Shown here in pieces: positions 19,114-28,856 of a DNA stretch of 64,000 nucleotides. Numbering within the stretch: position 1 is the stretch's first letter; every line of letters begins with the position of its first letter. Source of the DNA: Pichia kudriavzevii (lineage: Eukaryota > Ascomycota > Pichiomycetes > Pichiales > Pichiaceae). The position numbers were made by a program, and so were the translations under genes. The notes below the pieces were generated by a model. That model was given only the letters and a program-made list of their open reading frames with translations. It was not told the DNA's origin and did not search any database. The stretch lies in NCBI RefSeq assembly GCF_003054445.1, contig NC_042506.1:627501-691500 (forward strand), read 5' to 3'.

Positions 19114-19148
19114 CCCCCCCCCCCCCCCCCTCCCCCCCCTTTTTTTTT
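19114..19148 (+). repeat. Poly(C)-poly(T) tract
   Basis: C17, one T, C8, then T9: a 35-bp pure pyrimidine tract in an otherwise AT-rich gap. It is the longest G/C homopolymer in the window. Assembly length error is possible. Confidence 0.85.
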
Positions 19149-20115
19149 GTCTTAAACCATATGAATGTAAAGCCGGTGTTTCCTTAACGATGAGATTGAT
19201 TATAGAGGTTTGTTTGATGCACTACCCTTGTGCCTTTAATGATTCCGGAAGTTCTTGCTAGTAGGACTGAATCACTAATCTCATGTGATAATTAAACCAA
19301 AATACCAAAAAGATATCGAGATTAGATTATCTTTACTAGGTTTGGTTGGAAAGCACTTACTATAAAATATTTTAAAACTTCGAAGTAGATTCTACGGCAC
19401 ATTTCGTACAGTCAATAACCCAAAGCTATAACCACCTTTGTTGGGCCTTTCAAAAAAAAATTACAGTGTTTACATCCCATGTGAAACCTATTGCCATAAG
19501 CTAATTTTTGCTTTGGTCTATGTGCAGCGTTCAAACGACTCATAAACTCAATTCTTTGTATTGTAACTTATTGATACAAAATGCTCTTTTATTGATAAAT
19601 TAATAATGAAAACAAAAATAAGTGTTTAGCCAGGTATTTAACAAAACTCGCCAGAAACAGCTAATTCCAATCCAAGCAAGAGCCTAAACTTTGAAGGGTT
19701 GGAACATTTTTCAAAAAAAAAACAAAGTCAAAACCTTGGATTAAATTGGCATTTTTTTAAAGTTTACTTTTCTGATTCAGCTATTGCACTTTTTATAAAT
19801 CTAAAGTGCCAAGGAAAACTCTCCACCCAATTACCATTTTTCTTTGAAACTAAAATGTATATGAATAGAAAAAAAATATTCCCACTTGTTTCCCCAAAAT
19901 TAGATAATTTTGACATTTGATTGATATTAGTTTTGTTATGAAAACTTAATAATACAAACAGATAGAAGATTGGTTTATTTAATTTTAGTTTTATGTTTCA
20001 GGAACAATTAAAAAGTCAAAAAGTATCTTTAAAACATTTTATTTATTAATGCTTAAAAAAATTGGGATAATATATCTACAATAAAAATAGTAAAGGCCTT
20101 TTAAGAGACGTAATA

Positions 20116-20212
20116 GCCTGGTTAGCTCAATCGGTAGAGCGTTTGACTCTTAAGATTCTTACTTTAGAAAAGTGCAATCAAAAGGCTGCGGGTTCGAGCC
20201 CCGCATCGGGCT
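20116..20212 (+). tRNA. tRNA-Lys (anticodon CUU) with a 24-nt intron
   Basis: The acceptor stem GCCTGGT pairs with ATCGGGC, and the discriminator is T, as in yeast tRNA-Lys(CUU). The D arm is TTAGCTCAATCGGTAGAGC-like. The anticodon is at 20149-20151 (CTT), between stems TTTGA and TCAAA. An intron of 24 nt (20153-20176) sits at the standard site after A37 and contains a small ACTTT-AGA-AAAGT hairpin. The T arm is GCGGG-TTCGAGC-CCCGC. The mature length is 73 nt, and T-runs follow as the terminator. Confidence 0.95.
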
Positions 20213-20405
20213 TGTATTTTTTGGGTTAATTTTTCAATGTTGATTACGTTGGCGTATCCACTGTTGACAGAACAGAAAGAATTCTGCTCATGTACGGTAG
20301 CAGACCATAAAAGTTTCAATTTTAGTGGCTTCTAAGCTAAAAATTTTGGAAATTATATGTTTCTAGACATGTATATAAATTACTTTAATTTGATTACAAA
20401 TCACT

Positions 20406-21575
20406 TTAGCAGTCCGGGTCAGTAGGACCAAAGAATTCCATCTTGATGTCATCAAAGCCTTCGTTTGTCAAGTATGTCTTGAATTCATGCATGTAGCTAA
20501 CAGGACCCAATAAGTACACATCATATATTTGTTGGCTTAGGTGTTTTAAATCATCTGTTGTCAACTTTTGGCTCTCCTCCGAGATGAAAGTTTTCATGGT
20601 AAATTGATTTGGGTAAAGCTTACCTAGATGCTCGAGCTCTTCTCTAAAAGGTTCTCTTTTTAAAGATTTATTTGAGTAATATAGTTCGACGCTCTTATTA
20701 TCCCTCAAAGCGCTTTGCATAATCGTAATCATTGGGGTGATCCCAATACCACCAGCCAAGACAGCAATTTTTGGCTTTTTCGACAAAGAGTCGTACTTCA
20801 TGGTTCCGACAGGTGCATGAACTGGGATTAAGTCCCCAACACTCAGCTTGTTGTTAACATAATCAGAAACCAACCCGATATTACGAACTGATATTCTATA
20901 TTGATTGTTAATCAAATCGTGTGAAATGGAGTACTCTCTAGGCTCAATCTCATCACTCTCTGGACCCTTAGGTTTAAACCTAAACGAGATATACTCGCCA
21001 GGAACCACAGGTTTCAATTTGAAGCCATCAGCTGGGGTAATATAAACGGAAGTAACATCGCCAGATTCTTTAACTAAATCAACCACCTTGAAGTCTTTGA
21101 ACCCTCTCCATGGCAAGGTTTTATATACTTCTTCTTCCGCATTAATTAAAGTCTGAGCCAAGTTTCCGTATGCCTTGGTCAACACTTCTACAAAATGATC
21201 GTCCGCTGCAGCACCCAGAACTTCTTTAAAAGCATGGATTAAACATTTGCCAACAATTGGATACTGTTCTGGTAATATACCTAAACCAGCATGTTTTAAC
21301 ACAATTTGGTTAACAAATCCAGAAATTGGAGACAAATCATTCAAATGTAAAATGTACTGATACAATGAAAATGCAAGTACTTTTGGTTGTCTTCCGGTTT
21401 TCTGGTTGGTCATATTAAAATAGTTTCGGACTTCTGGATATGTCTCGAACATGTACTTATACATTGTCGAGGTGACAACAGTACCTGAAGTTTTAACTGC
21501 AGGTAGTAGGGACTGAAGATATGCAATTTCATCTTCAGTAAGTGGCAGAATCTCAAATATTTGTTTTGCACTCAT
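20406..21575 (-). CDS. YHB1: Flavohemoglobin, nitric oxide dioxygenase Yhb1
   Basis: This enzyme oxidises nitric oxide to nitrate with O2 and NAD(P)H, protecting against nitrosative stress in cytosol and mitochondria. It has a globin domain (residues 1-150, proximal haem His at about 95 in IVLKHAGLGI, plus the NQKTGRQPK block), an FAD domain with REYSIS (near 223-228), and a NAD domain with AGGIGITPM. The 389 aa match the family (yeast 399). Its promoter has a consensus TATAAAAG about 100 bp before the ATG, overlapped by an AGGGG stress element, suggesting strong inducible expression. The 3' end faces the tRNA-Lys gene about 190 bp away. Confidence 0.96.
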   Translation of the reverse strand: MSAKQIFEILPLTEDEIAYLQSLLPAVKTSGTVVTSTMYKYMFETYPEVRNYFNMTNQKTGRQPKVLAFSLYQYILHLNDLSPISGFVNQIVLKHAGLGILPEQYPIVGKCLIHAFKEVLGAAADDHFVEVLTKAYGNLAQTLINAEEEVYKTLPWRGFKDFKVVDLVKESGDVTSVYITPADGFKLKPVVPGEYISFRFKPKGPESDEIEPREYSISHDLINNQYRISVRNIGLVSDYVNNKLSVGDLIPVHAPVGTMKYDSLSKKPKIAVLAGGIGITPMITIMQSALRDNKSVELYYSNKSLKREPFREELEHLGKLYPNQFTMKTFISEESQKLTTDDLKHLSQQIYDVYLLGPVSYMHEFKTYLTNEGFDDIKMEFFGPTDPDC

Positions 21576-21669
21576 TGGAAATATAGATGTGGTTGGATAT
21601 TTTCTTTTGTGGGTTGCTTACGATTTCTCCGAACTTTATTGGGAAACTAAACTAGCCCGTGAAAACATG

Positions 21670-21680
21670 CCCCTTTTATA
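21670..21680 (-). promoter_or_regulatory. YHB1 TATA box with adjacent STRE
   Basis: Read on the YHB1 strand: TATAAAAG (21680-21673) running straight into AGGGG (21674-21670). A consensus TATA lies about 100 bp before the ATG with a Msn2/4-type stress core. TATA presence fits a stress-induced gene; STRE function is inferred. Confidence 0.5.
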
Positions 21681-22206
21681 TTTTCAAAAGAGATTCCTAC
21701 CAAGTACTTAGATACGAGAAAGTCAATTCAAAACAATGAAATAACGGTTGAGACTTAATAATGTGATGCAAAATTAGGAGTAAATAACATGATTTGCATT
21801 TTTTCGCAGAACAATTTCATTTATTTATGGTGCGGTTTCAAAGAAACCAAAGCCCTGATAGTATGCGGAGACTGAAGCTCGGGCTGTGATGGAATATGGG
21901 TGTACTGTAACTGAATGTGCAATACTTCCAAAGGTATGGTCTTTATATCTGCCAGGTTCAGAACTCTAGTTTAAAAATGGAGGAAGTATTCCAATTATTG
22001 TTTGATAGCAGAGAGAGCCTTGTGGATTAACCTCAAGAAACTAAAAAACGTTGTGATTGTTGTCGGGCTTTCCCTCCTCTTCGGGTTTAGTTTTTTTTTC
22101 TTTTCATGACTCAAAGTCCGACAAAATTATCCCTGCTACCAGTCGGCATATTATTTCTTTACTTAAATAAAGCCTATAAAAAGTATGAGCTACACTTGGT
22201 AAGATT
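21681..22206. other. Intergenic region, YHB1 upstream to kinase 3' end
   Basis: About 525 bp with no gene. It holds a perfect ATGACTCA (22106-22113), the Gcn4/AP-1 bZIP site, about 530 bp before the YHB1 ATG and close to the 3' end of the kinase gene. Nothing else stands out. Confidence 0.4.
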
Positions 22207-24558
22207 CTAATACGTCAGAAGATGACTATGTTTCTTGACGTGTTCAGTCGATGCCTTCTTTGTAGTTTCGTTACTCGTGATGAGCAGGCCATTGTCAAAA
22301 TCATCTGCTAACTGGATAACGTTATCCCCCGTCGTAGTTTGTATATGTGCTGGCGTATTTGATCCGGTACTACCGCTTGATAAACCTTTCAACTCACCAT
22401 GTCCCTCGTTCACCATAGATCCACTTGGTTCACGATTATTCGTCGCAGTGAATTGAATTCCTTCGTCTTCATTTGCGTCATGAAAACTTTCATCATCGAC
22501 ATCTTTAAAAAGGCTTTGGTGATGGTCTTCACGATGACTCTGGTGATGGTTCTCATGATGGTCCTCATTTTCAATATAAGGGTAACATCCATCTTTAGAG
22601 TGTTCACAAATACACATTTCCAAATTTTGGAATGTTTCATCATTGAATAAATCAAATAATCCCCACCTCGATTCCGGTTTTGGATCGGCTAACCTCCATG
22701 CCATCCTTGCTACATGAGACGACGGAAATTTTCTTGCAAATCTATATTCAGGGCCCGGACCTGCAGCCTTGTTGAGCCCCAAGAGGCTCAAGTTGGAAGA
22801 CGATGGAGCTGTGGAGTTGATAGTCGAAGTCTTGGAATGTCCGGGAGTTCCAAATTGCTTGTTAAGCGAGGAATTAGAACTAGCTGCTGAATTACTTCTC
22901 GTTTTAATCATAGAAAAGTCATTTTTCGTCTGCAAATGACTTGGAGAATTTGGTGATGAACCGTTATTATTATTATTATTATGACTAGATGTTGGAGGTG
23001 GAACTGCAGTTGGAATATTAACATTTGAAGATCGTGCAATAGCAGCCGAGGAAGGAATTGTATGTGCTTGTATTGAAGGAATCCTGGAAATTGGCGTCGA
23101 AGCCAACCCTCCACTCCCTATAGGCCTACCATCCAATGTAGGAGTTAGTTTAGGTGTTTGGGCTGGTGAGGTACCAACTAAATTTGGGACTAGCTTATCT
23201 TTCCGAAAATTGGTATTCCTTGAGCAGTACTTGTCATAAGACATATCAAAGTCTCTAAATTCCGGACATCTTTTATCGGCGCTTTGAAATGGAACATTTT
23301 GATAAAAGAGAACAAATAATATTATACCCAAAGACCAGTAATCCATAAGGAATGGATTATAAGGAGTTCTCTTAGATCTATCCACACCATTCAGATTCTG
23401 AACCTCAGGTGGCTGGTATGGCGGTGAGCCTACTAATTGGGTTGACATAGCAATAGGTGAATGGAAATCGCCTGGAATAACGTGTCCATAATCAGATACA
23501 CCAAAGTCTGTTATTTTGACAATCCCATTACCATCCAAAAGAATATTCTCAGGCTTTAAATCCCTATGAGAAACATCATGGTCGTGCATGTATTTCAACC
23601 CAAATGCTATTTGCTTGAAAATACAGAGTTTATCGCATGATTTAGTTGTGGGCCATGATTTTTTTTCAATTAACGAGAAAAGGTCAGTCTTACATAGCTC
23701 TAAAATAAGACCCCAACCACCAGTAATCTCCTGAGGGAAAGGTATATGGGGAACCCTTACTAGTGAAAAGACTTTGACAATATGAAATCCAGAGGAGATA
23801 TTTTTATGAATGATATATTCTTTGGCAGCCCTTTGATAAAATTCTTCAGGTTTCTCTCCCTTAAATAAAATAAATTTCTTTAGAGCATATACGTCTCTGA
23901 CATTTCCTCTCTTATTGATTTTTTTAATGGATGCTGAAGCACCTGTACCAATACTTTTTTCATTAGGAGTCAATTCATAGAGATCAGTTAACACAGGATG
24001 TTCATCTTGGAAGATTGGCGGTAAATAATCGTTTGGATTTGCAACAGGTTTAGGTAGTGTGTTGTTGGCATCTTCCACAGCGTCGTCTAAGGTAAAAGTC
24101 CTCACGACGTTCTTATTTGCATTACTACCACCAGCAGTTATGTTGTTCAATCCGTAAGGGTTATATGTCATCTTTCTACTTGGTTTTTGAACATCATCAA
24201 TGGAAGGCAAGCCCGGTTTAGCTTCGTCCAGCTGTTTCTTCATCTCTTCTTTACTGATTGCGGAATTTGGTGAATTGATCCTTGCATGCGACTCAGAATG
24301 TCTTGGTGCATTCGAAATAGCCGAATGTGGATGTGATTGTACGAGCGGAAGGTCTGCTTGGGAAGCTATACCACTTATTTTTGCATCATGTTGTTTGTTT
24401 TCAAAAGGAGATTTCGAAGGAGATGATGAAACAGTGCCGCTAGCCATGCCTTTCGGCATGACATGATCTTTTAGCATATGCAAAAACTTTGGTTTTTCTT
24501 CATGTCTTTCTCTCTCTTTAGAGTCCTTTTTTCTGTGAATAAGTTTAGGAAAAGCCAT
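22207..24558 (-). CDS. HRK1/RTK1-like serine/threonine protein kinase
   Basis: This kinase belongs to the fungus-specific Npr1/Hal5/Hrk1 group, which tunes plasma-membrane pumps and nutrient transporters. The kinase domain starts near residue 195: glycine loop IGTGASAS, catalytic loop HRDLKPEN with Asp at about 333, then [16 protein letters not shown] and [10 protein letters not shown] disordered Ser/Asn insertion of roughly 160 residues interrupts the C-lobe before the last helices ([18 protein letters not shown]). After the domain comes a His/Asp/Glu-rich stretch ([16 protein letters not shown]) and a disordered tail. The 783 aa are close to yeast Hrk1 (759 aa), which activates Pma1. Hrk1 and Rtk1 are both possible; orthology is inferred. 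Confidence 0.85.
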   Translation of the reverse strand: MAFPKLIHRKKDSKERERHEEKPKFLHMLKDHVMPKGMASGTVSSSPSKSPFENKQHDAKISGIASQADLPLVQSHPHSAISNAPRHSESHARINSPNSAISKEEMKKQLDEAKPGLPSIDDVQKPSRKMTYNPYGLNNITAGGSNANKNVVRTFTLDDAVEDANNTLPKPVANPNDYLPPIFQDEHPVLTDLYELTPNEKSIGTGASASIKKINKRGNVRDVYALKKFILFKGEKPEEFYQRAAKEYIIHKNISSGFHIVKVFSLVRVPHIPFPQEITGGWGLILELCKTDLFSLIEKKSWPTTKSCDKLCIFKQIAFGLKYMHDHDVSHRDLKPENILLDGNGIVKITDFGVSDYGHVIPGDFHSPIAMSTQLVGSPPYQPPEVQNLNGVDRSKRTPYNPFLMDYWSLGIILFVLFYQNVPFQSADKRCPEFRDFDMSYDKYCSRNTNFRKDKLVPNLVGTSPAQTPKLTPTLDGRPIGSGGLASTPISRIPSIQAHTIPSSAAIARSSNVNIPTAVPPPTSSHNNNNNNGSSPNSPSHLQTKNDFSMIKTRSNSAASSNSSLNKQFGTPGHSKTSTINSTAPSSSNLSLLGLNKAAGPGPEYRFARKFPSSHVARMAWRLADPKPESRWGLFDLFNDETFQNLEMCICEHSKDGCYPYIENEDHHENHHQSHREDHHQSLFKDVDDESFHDANEDEGIQFTATNNREPSGSMVNEGHGELKGLSSGSTGSNTPAHIQTTTGDNVIQLADDFDNGLLITSNETTKKASTEHVKKHSHLLTY

Positions 24559-24978
24559 GACCTAAAATCTTTGTTTTCGAAAAGATAGAGATAACAAGGT
24601 ATCTATGCACTTTATGACTATCCTTTTAGTGCAAATAGTGGGGAAGGAAAAAAAAAGAGTATCAATGATTAACAAGGGAGTACAAAATGAGGTTTTTCCT
24701 AACAGATATGCACGGAAGCAATTTCGGTAATGTATGAAACGATCAGTTGCTTTGTTATGGTGTATGAGAGATGTATCACAACCAAAGGCTCAAAGAGCAA
24801 TGGGGGAATGCACTGCAGTTTGAAATGAAACTGGATGCAAGTGAAAATCGGGAGAGTATTTAAAAAAGAGAAAATCGAGCACTATTTTTTACTTTGTTAT
24901 AAGGACTACTATAGAATATAAAAAAGCTTACGTCATACTGTTGTATACAATAAATTTTGGATTCTTTTGATGTCTTTA
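24559..24978. other. Kinase promoter / DID4 downstream region
   Basis: 420 bp of AT-rich intergenic DNA. It serves as the promoter of the kinase gene and the 3' flank of DID4. I see no motif strong enough to name. Confidence 0.35.
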
Positions 24979-25689
24979 CTACTTCTTTAACGAATTCAAT
25001 CTGGCTTGAAGATCGTCCTCGTCTTCTGAACCCAAACCAGATCCAGGCCCAGGACCTCCTCCTACAGTAACGGCTTGGCGTTGCGGTTGATTCGCAGAGA
25101 CAGTTTCTCCATTGAGAGCAGAAACACTCACATCCCTGAGTTTGTCGTTGAGACTTATTCCAACTTCATCCAAGACTTGGTTGACAACTTCATCAATCTC
25201 CTCCTCATCTTCGTCCTCGATTTCATCATCCATAATATCATCCATAATATCGTCCACCATTTCTTGCTTCTGGTCCATCATGTCGAAGCTCTTTTGAAAT
25301 TCATTGGATATTCTACTTAACTGCTGGATATTCAAACTTCCCGCATTTAGTCCACTCAATATCCTTGTAGCATTGGCCATGGAAGAAGTCATTTCATTTG
25401 AACTTCTAATGGTCTGTAATCTAAGAGAAATTGCCTGCATTTGCATCTTCATTTTATCAAACTTTGTTATTTGCTTACGTGTCCTAATTAAATCTCTAGC
25501 CTGTATATTCATTGTTTTTGTTTGCCCATCTTTGGCCGATTTCTTGATATCGGATATAAGTTTTTTTTCTTGCTGTTGCAATTTGACCTTTTCCCTCTCC
25601 AGTTCCCTCTGCGTGCGGTCTAGTTGACGTTGGTTCCTGCGCAGCTGTTCCTGGGGGGTCATTCTCTTCCCAAAAATCCACTGAAACAT
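24979..25689 (-). CDS. DID4: ESCRT-III subunit Did4/Vps2 (CHMP2)
   Basis: This is a core ESCRT-III protein that, with Vps24, caps Snf7 filaments on endosomes during multivesicular-body sorting and recruits Vps4. The basic N-terminal helix begins MFQWIFGKRMTP, followed by long coiled helices (residues 10-150) with KLISDIKKSAK and RTRKQITKFDKMK, as in yeast Did4. The acidic mid-region (about 155-175) precedes the C-terminal MIM1 motif DDLQARLNSLKK, which binds the Vps4 MIT domain. The 236 aa match yeast (232). Yeast DID4 carries an intron near its 5' end; here the frame is continuous. It is divergent from MRP17, as in S. cerevisiae. Confidence 0.96.
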   Translation of the reverse strand: MFQWIFGKRMTPQEQLRRNQRQLDRTQRELEREKVKLQQQEKKLISDIKKSAKDGQTKTMNIQARDLIRTRKQITKFDKMKMQMQAISLRLQTIRSSNEMTSSMANATRILSGLNAGSLNIQQLSRISNEFQKSFDMMDQKQEMVDDIMDDIMDDEIEDEDEEEIDEVVNQVLDEVGISLNDKLRDVSVSALNGETVSANQPQRQAVTVGGGPGPGSGLGSEDEDDLQARLNSLKK

Positions 25690-25982
25690 TATACTTTACT
25701 ATAGGCGTACCTGTTTGCCGACACTATGCTTATCTGCAAGGGCTCTTCGATGTACCGTCAAATGTTGTAACCAGTTCGTCCTTATCTCATGCCAATTCAA
25801 ATTACCACTTGGCTGAGTAATTTATATGCGACGCGCCGCTAAAATTGGCCGTTTCAATAGTAGCCTTGTTGGAAGATTTTCAACATGTTTTTCAGTACTT
25901 CACTAATAGAGAAACTGAGCAAGCACATTCAGGATAGCTGATAAAGGCCTTATAATATACAGACACTCTCCACGATCGGAAT

Positions 25983-26348
25983 ATGCTATATGAATTAGTT
26001 GCTATTGCCCGTGTGGCACATCCATCCGCTGCACATGCAGATGCAAAGGCTCTTGCCTCCACTATAGGGAAACTGGTCATAAACAATAAAGGTGTTGTGA
26101 GAGAAGTTGTTTCCTTGGGATGCCGTCCATTACCAAAGATTATGTCTAAAGCAGGTGAAAAACATTTCCAAGGCTCTCATTTCTTGATGCTCTTTGACTC
26201 TTCCGGCGCTGTACAAAGAGAAATTATCAGATCTTTGAAAAACGACCCAAGAGTTATTAGAGTCAATCTTCTAAGAGTAGAAGACAAGGTCAACTTGAAC
26301 CCAGGAAGTTCTTACACCAGAGCTACCAAAGTGTTGTTCCAAAATTAA
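25983..26348 (+). CDS. MRP17: Mitochondrial small-subunit ribosomal protein Mrp17 (bS6m)
   Basis: This 121-aa protein is a mitochondrial homologue of bacterial ribosomal protein S6 and part of the small-subunit platform. It begins MLYELVAIARV, the first beta strand of the S6 fold, and contains the conserved G-x-L-P and LRSLKNDPRVIRVNLLR-like segment near residues 80-100. The N-terminus is not a classic presequence, as usual for this family. It is divergent from DID4, with about 290 bp between the starts; the same pair is divergent in S. cerevisiae (YKL003C/YKL002W). Confidence 0.93.
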   Translation: MLYELVAIARVAHPSAAHADAKALASTIGKLVINNKGVVREVVSLGCRPLPKIMSKAGEKHFQGSHFLMLFDSSGAVQREIIRSLKNDPRVIRVNLLRVEDKVNLNPGSSYTRATKVLFQN

Positions 26349-26528
26349 AGTAGCAGAACGATCGTGTGTTACTTCTCTCTTGATTACATGTACATAACAT
26401 TTTCCCGTTTTTTTTTGCTATGTTTTATTTGGTGAATAAGTTAATAGATAAAACAAATTAAAAAAGAAGTGAAAATAGCTACCAGTATTTTTCGTTTTTG
26501 ATATATATGTATAAAATTGATATTTTAT

Positions 26529-28133
26529 TCAATCTATTAGGTTTGCATTGTCATTCTCCCTTCCCGATTGCTCTGTCTTAAAGTTACCAATGATAGACTT
26601 GCTCATCATTGAACTAGACAGATGCTGCAGAAGAGGAGACGTCGAAACTATAGGTCGTGTATTCTTCATCAATGCGTTATTGGCTAAAATTTCTTTGTCT
26701 CTGAGTTCTCGTTCTTTGTCCAGTAATACGCTTTGCGCTTCATTTTCTTGGGCCATTTTGTCTAAACGAACAGCCATTGATGCGTTTGTTAGAAACATCG
26801 AATCTTCTAAACTTGAAGTTGATGCGATTATTCCACAATTTTCTTTATTCTGTGTTTGCTTTCCATTTGAATCTGGTCTATCTGCTTCTTCGCTAGGTAT
26901 CACATTTGATTTATTGATATAAATTGGTTCTTTTAATTTTGGCTTGTAAAATGCATTCAGGATAGAAGGACGAAACAATGAATAGTTAGGCACATTAATT
27001 CCGTTGCCCGAAGAAACCCCGCTTCCACCCATTTGTTTTTCTTTTTCCTCACTATCATCGTCACTATGATTAGACTGTCTTTCTAAAGGTTCTGCAGATG
27101 ATTGAGTGTTTTCATTCTTCTTAAATGCAGCCATCAGTTCGGGTATATGATCACTAATCTGTGTACGAATCAATTCATCGTCATTATGGAAAATTTCCTT
27201 AGCACTGAGTTTACTAACACTTTTTTCAATATCGTAGTCGACTAATGTACTATCTGTAAGATCTCCATCTTTGTTATGTGAAGAACCAATTGTTGAGCTA
27301 TTGATATTATTGGAACTTGTGAAATTTTGTTTCTTCAGTTGCTCTTTAATTTGTTCGTCGTGGTTACTTTTTTCTGGTTTCTCAGGCATTGCCTTCCGTT
27401 TCATACTCTCAAACATTTTTTCCACATCTCCAACGATTTTGACAGACTCCCATAATCCAACGGTATCATTGTGAGCTGCAGCACTATTCAACTGATTCAA
27501 CAAATTGTTGACAAAGATTTCGTAATTTTTAGCAACCTCTTTATCAATCAAAAATGGATTTTTGGTAACCAACTTTTTCAATTCTGATCCAATAATCGTC
27601 AACCGGGCTCTAGAATAACCAATTGTCACTTGCTGGTCCAAAAGTTTTGCCAATTTTACAATCCTCATCGTTAATTCCACTAAAATGGTCCCGGCATCAG
27701 TGACGACTAGTGCTGGTGAATTCGTTGTTAAATTTCTTGCTCTTTTGATACTTGTGTTAATTGAATTCTTCTCACCTGATAATAGTTTCCTAACAGCGTT
27801 CGATTTCTCCAGAACTCTCTTGGCCAAGTTTCCACGCATGATGTTGTCTTCAACGCTTGTATCCTTACTATTTTGATTTCCCAATTCAATGGTAAAATCC
27901 AATGTATGGAACTCCCATTGGTCCAATTGGGTCTCGATCTTCTCCAAATTTCTAAGGACAGTCAACGAGTCAATGCACCATTTCCGTAATTCAATGTCAT
28001 CAATGTCATCTATATAACTTACTAGTGTATTTGATAATTCTTTTGTCTTGTTCAAATCTGCCGAATGTAATAATTCAATCAATGGATCCGTATACGAAGA
28101 TACTACAGCTTTTGAGCTCCTCGATCGCATCAT
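26529..28133 (-). CDS. Unrecognised 534-aa protein with helical N-terminal half
   Basis: I do not recognise this protein. Residues 1-245 look alpha-helical and moderately conserved in style, with repeated Leu/Lys/Glu heptad-like spacing. Residues 245-440 are disordered and rich in Ser, Asn and charge. A short charged helix (about 455-485, around MAQENEAQSVLLDKERELRDKE) could form a coiled coil, and the C-terminus is Ser-rich. There is no signal peptide or membrane segment. The codons look ordinary for the window and the frame is long, so it is very likely real. The layout (helical head, disordered tail) recalls yeast cargo adaptors such as Vac17 or Kar9, but that resemblance is faint and unverified. 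Two adjacent ATGs (28133 and 28130) start it. It is divergent from CHZ1. Confidence 0.75.
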   Translation of the reverse strand: MMRSRSSKAVVSSYTDPLIELLHSADLNKTKELSNTLVSYIDDIDDIELRKWCIDSLTVLRNLEKIETQLDQWEFHTLDFTIELGNQNSKDTSVEDNIMRGNLAKRVLEKSNAVRKLLSGEKNSINTSIKRARNLTTNSPALVVTDAGTILVELTMRIVKLAKLLDQQVTIGYSRARLTIIGSELKKLVTKNPFLIDKEVAKNYEIFVNNLLNQLNSAAAHNDTVGLWESVKIVGDVEKMFESMKRKAMPEKPEKSNHDEQIKEQLKKQNFTSSNNINSSTIGSSHNKDGDLTDSTLVDYDIEKSVSKLSAKEIFHNDDELIRTQISDHIPELMAAFKKNENTQSSAEPLERQSNHSDDDSEEKEKQMGGSGVSSGNGINVPNYSLFRPSILNAFYKPKLKEPIYINKSNVIPSEEADRPDSNGKQTQNKENCGIIASTSSLEDSMFLTNASMAVRLDKMAQENEAQSVLLDKERELRDKEILANNALMKNTRPIVSTSPLLQHLSSSMMSKSIIGNFKTEQSGRENDNANLID

Positions 28134-28856
28134 TGTTCTTGCTGCTATGTATACCTAGCAAAAGTAGTTATTCCAGCCTTCCAATTCTCCTTTATCAACG
28201 GGAAAACAAACTTTTGGCTTCCTTCAATTACTATGTCATTACTATTCCAATCATCATCAGATTCCCGAAAGAAGGAAAAAAAAAAGAATAAAATTTGTTT
28301 GAGGCGCATAATTGAAGAAAAAAAGCAGTTTGTGGCGCATTCACCTGAACTGTTTTTCCTCCCAATTACTTCTCTGGAATGTGTTAATTGCTACCACCTA
28401 TAGAGATTAAGAAATTTTTACTAAATACAATGTTTTCATTTCGCTTGGTTAGCATTGTATATTAAGGAGTGGGAAACTACCGTTTTGACCTGCCGTTGCT
28501 TGGTTGACTGCATCTGTTTGATTTCTGCATCGTCGACTAAGTAGTAACTACCTAATGCGTTTGATGATATATTACACAACAAATTCGTTATTTTATTTCG
28601 TTTCAAACTATACACAATGGTAATTGTAATTTGATCAAGCTTATTGTAGGGTATTTGTTTTCAGTGTTGACTGTATGAGTTGACAACAAGAGTGGGTTAT
28701 ATGCCATGACGATCATCGCGTTCAACCTTCTAGACTTTTCCACACGCTCATGTAATTGATATATTTATTTTGGGTGCGCCCTTGTGGACGTAGACAAGCC
28801 TAGGGACACGAAAAAGAGTTCTCTACCTGAGAAGTGCCCGTAACAACAGCAAGAAG
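28134..28856. other. Divergent promoter between the unrecognised gene and CHZ1
   Basis: About 720 bp without a gene. Two near-identical 12-mers, TTTG(A/T)GGCGCAT, lie at 28298-28309 and 28329-28340, 31 bp apart in the same orientation. The rest is AT-rich DNA. Confidence 0.45.
28298..28340 (+). repeat. Direct repeat TTTG(A/T)GGCGCAT, two copies 31 bp apart
   Basis: The copies differ by one base. A 31-bp spacing is close to three helical turns, so both would face the same side of DNA. This suggests a regulatory site about 160-195 bp upstream of the unrecognised minus-strand gene. Confidence 0.6.

Larger units (their letters stand above)
18444..20115. other. Gene-poor region upstream of tRNA-Lys
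   Basis: This 1.7-kb AT-rich stretch has no frame that starts with ATG and resembles a protein. It contains a CA/CATA microsatellite (18469-18500), a C17-T-C8-T9 tract (19114-19148) and an 8-bp inverted repeat CTAATCTC/GAGATTAG (19275-19282 and 19318-19325). I looked for Ty/LTR ends because yeast elements insert near tRNA genes, and saw none. Confidence 0.4.

Noticed and set aside
18444-20115. Solo LTR or Ty-like remnant near the tRNA genes
   Set aside because: I looked for paired terminal motifs and target duplications upstream of both tRNA genes and saw none.
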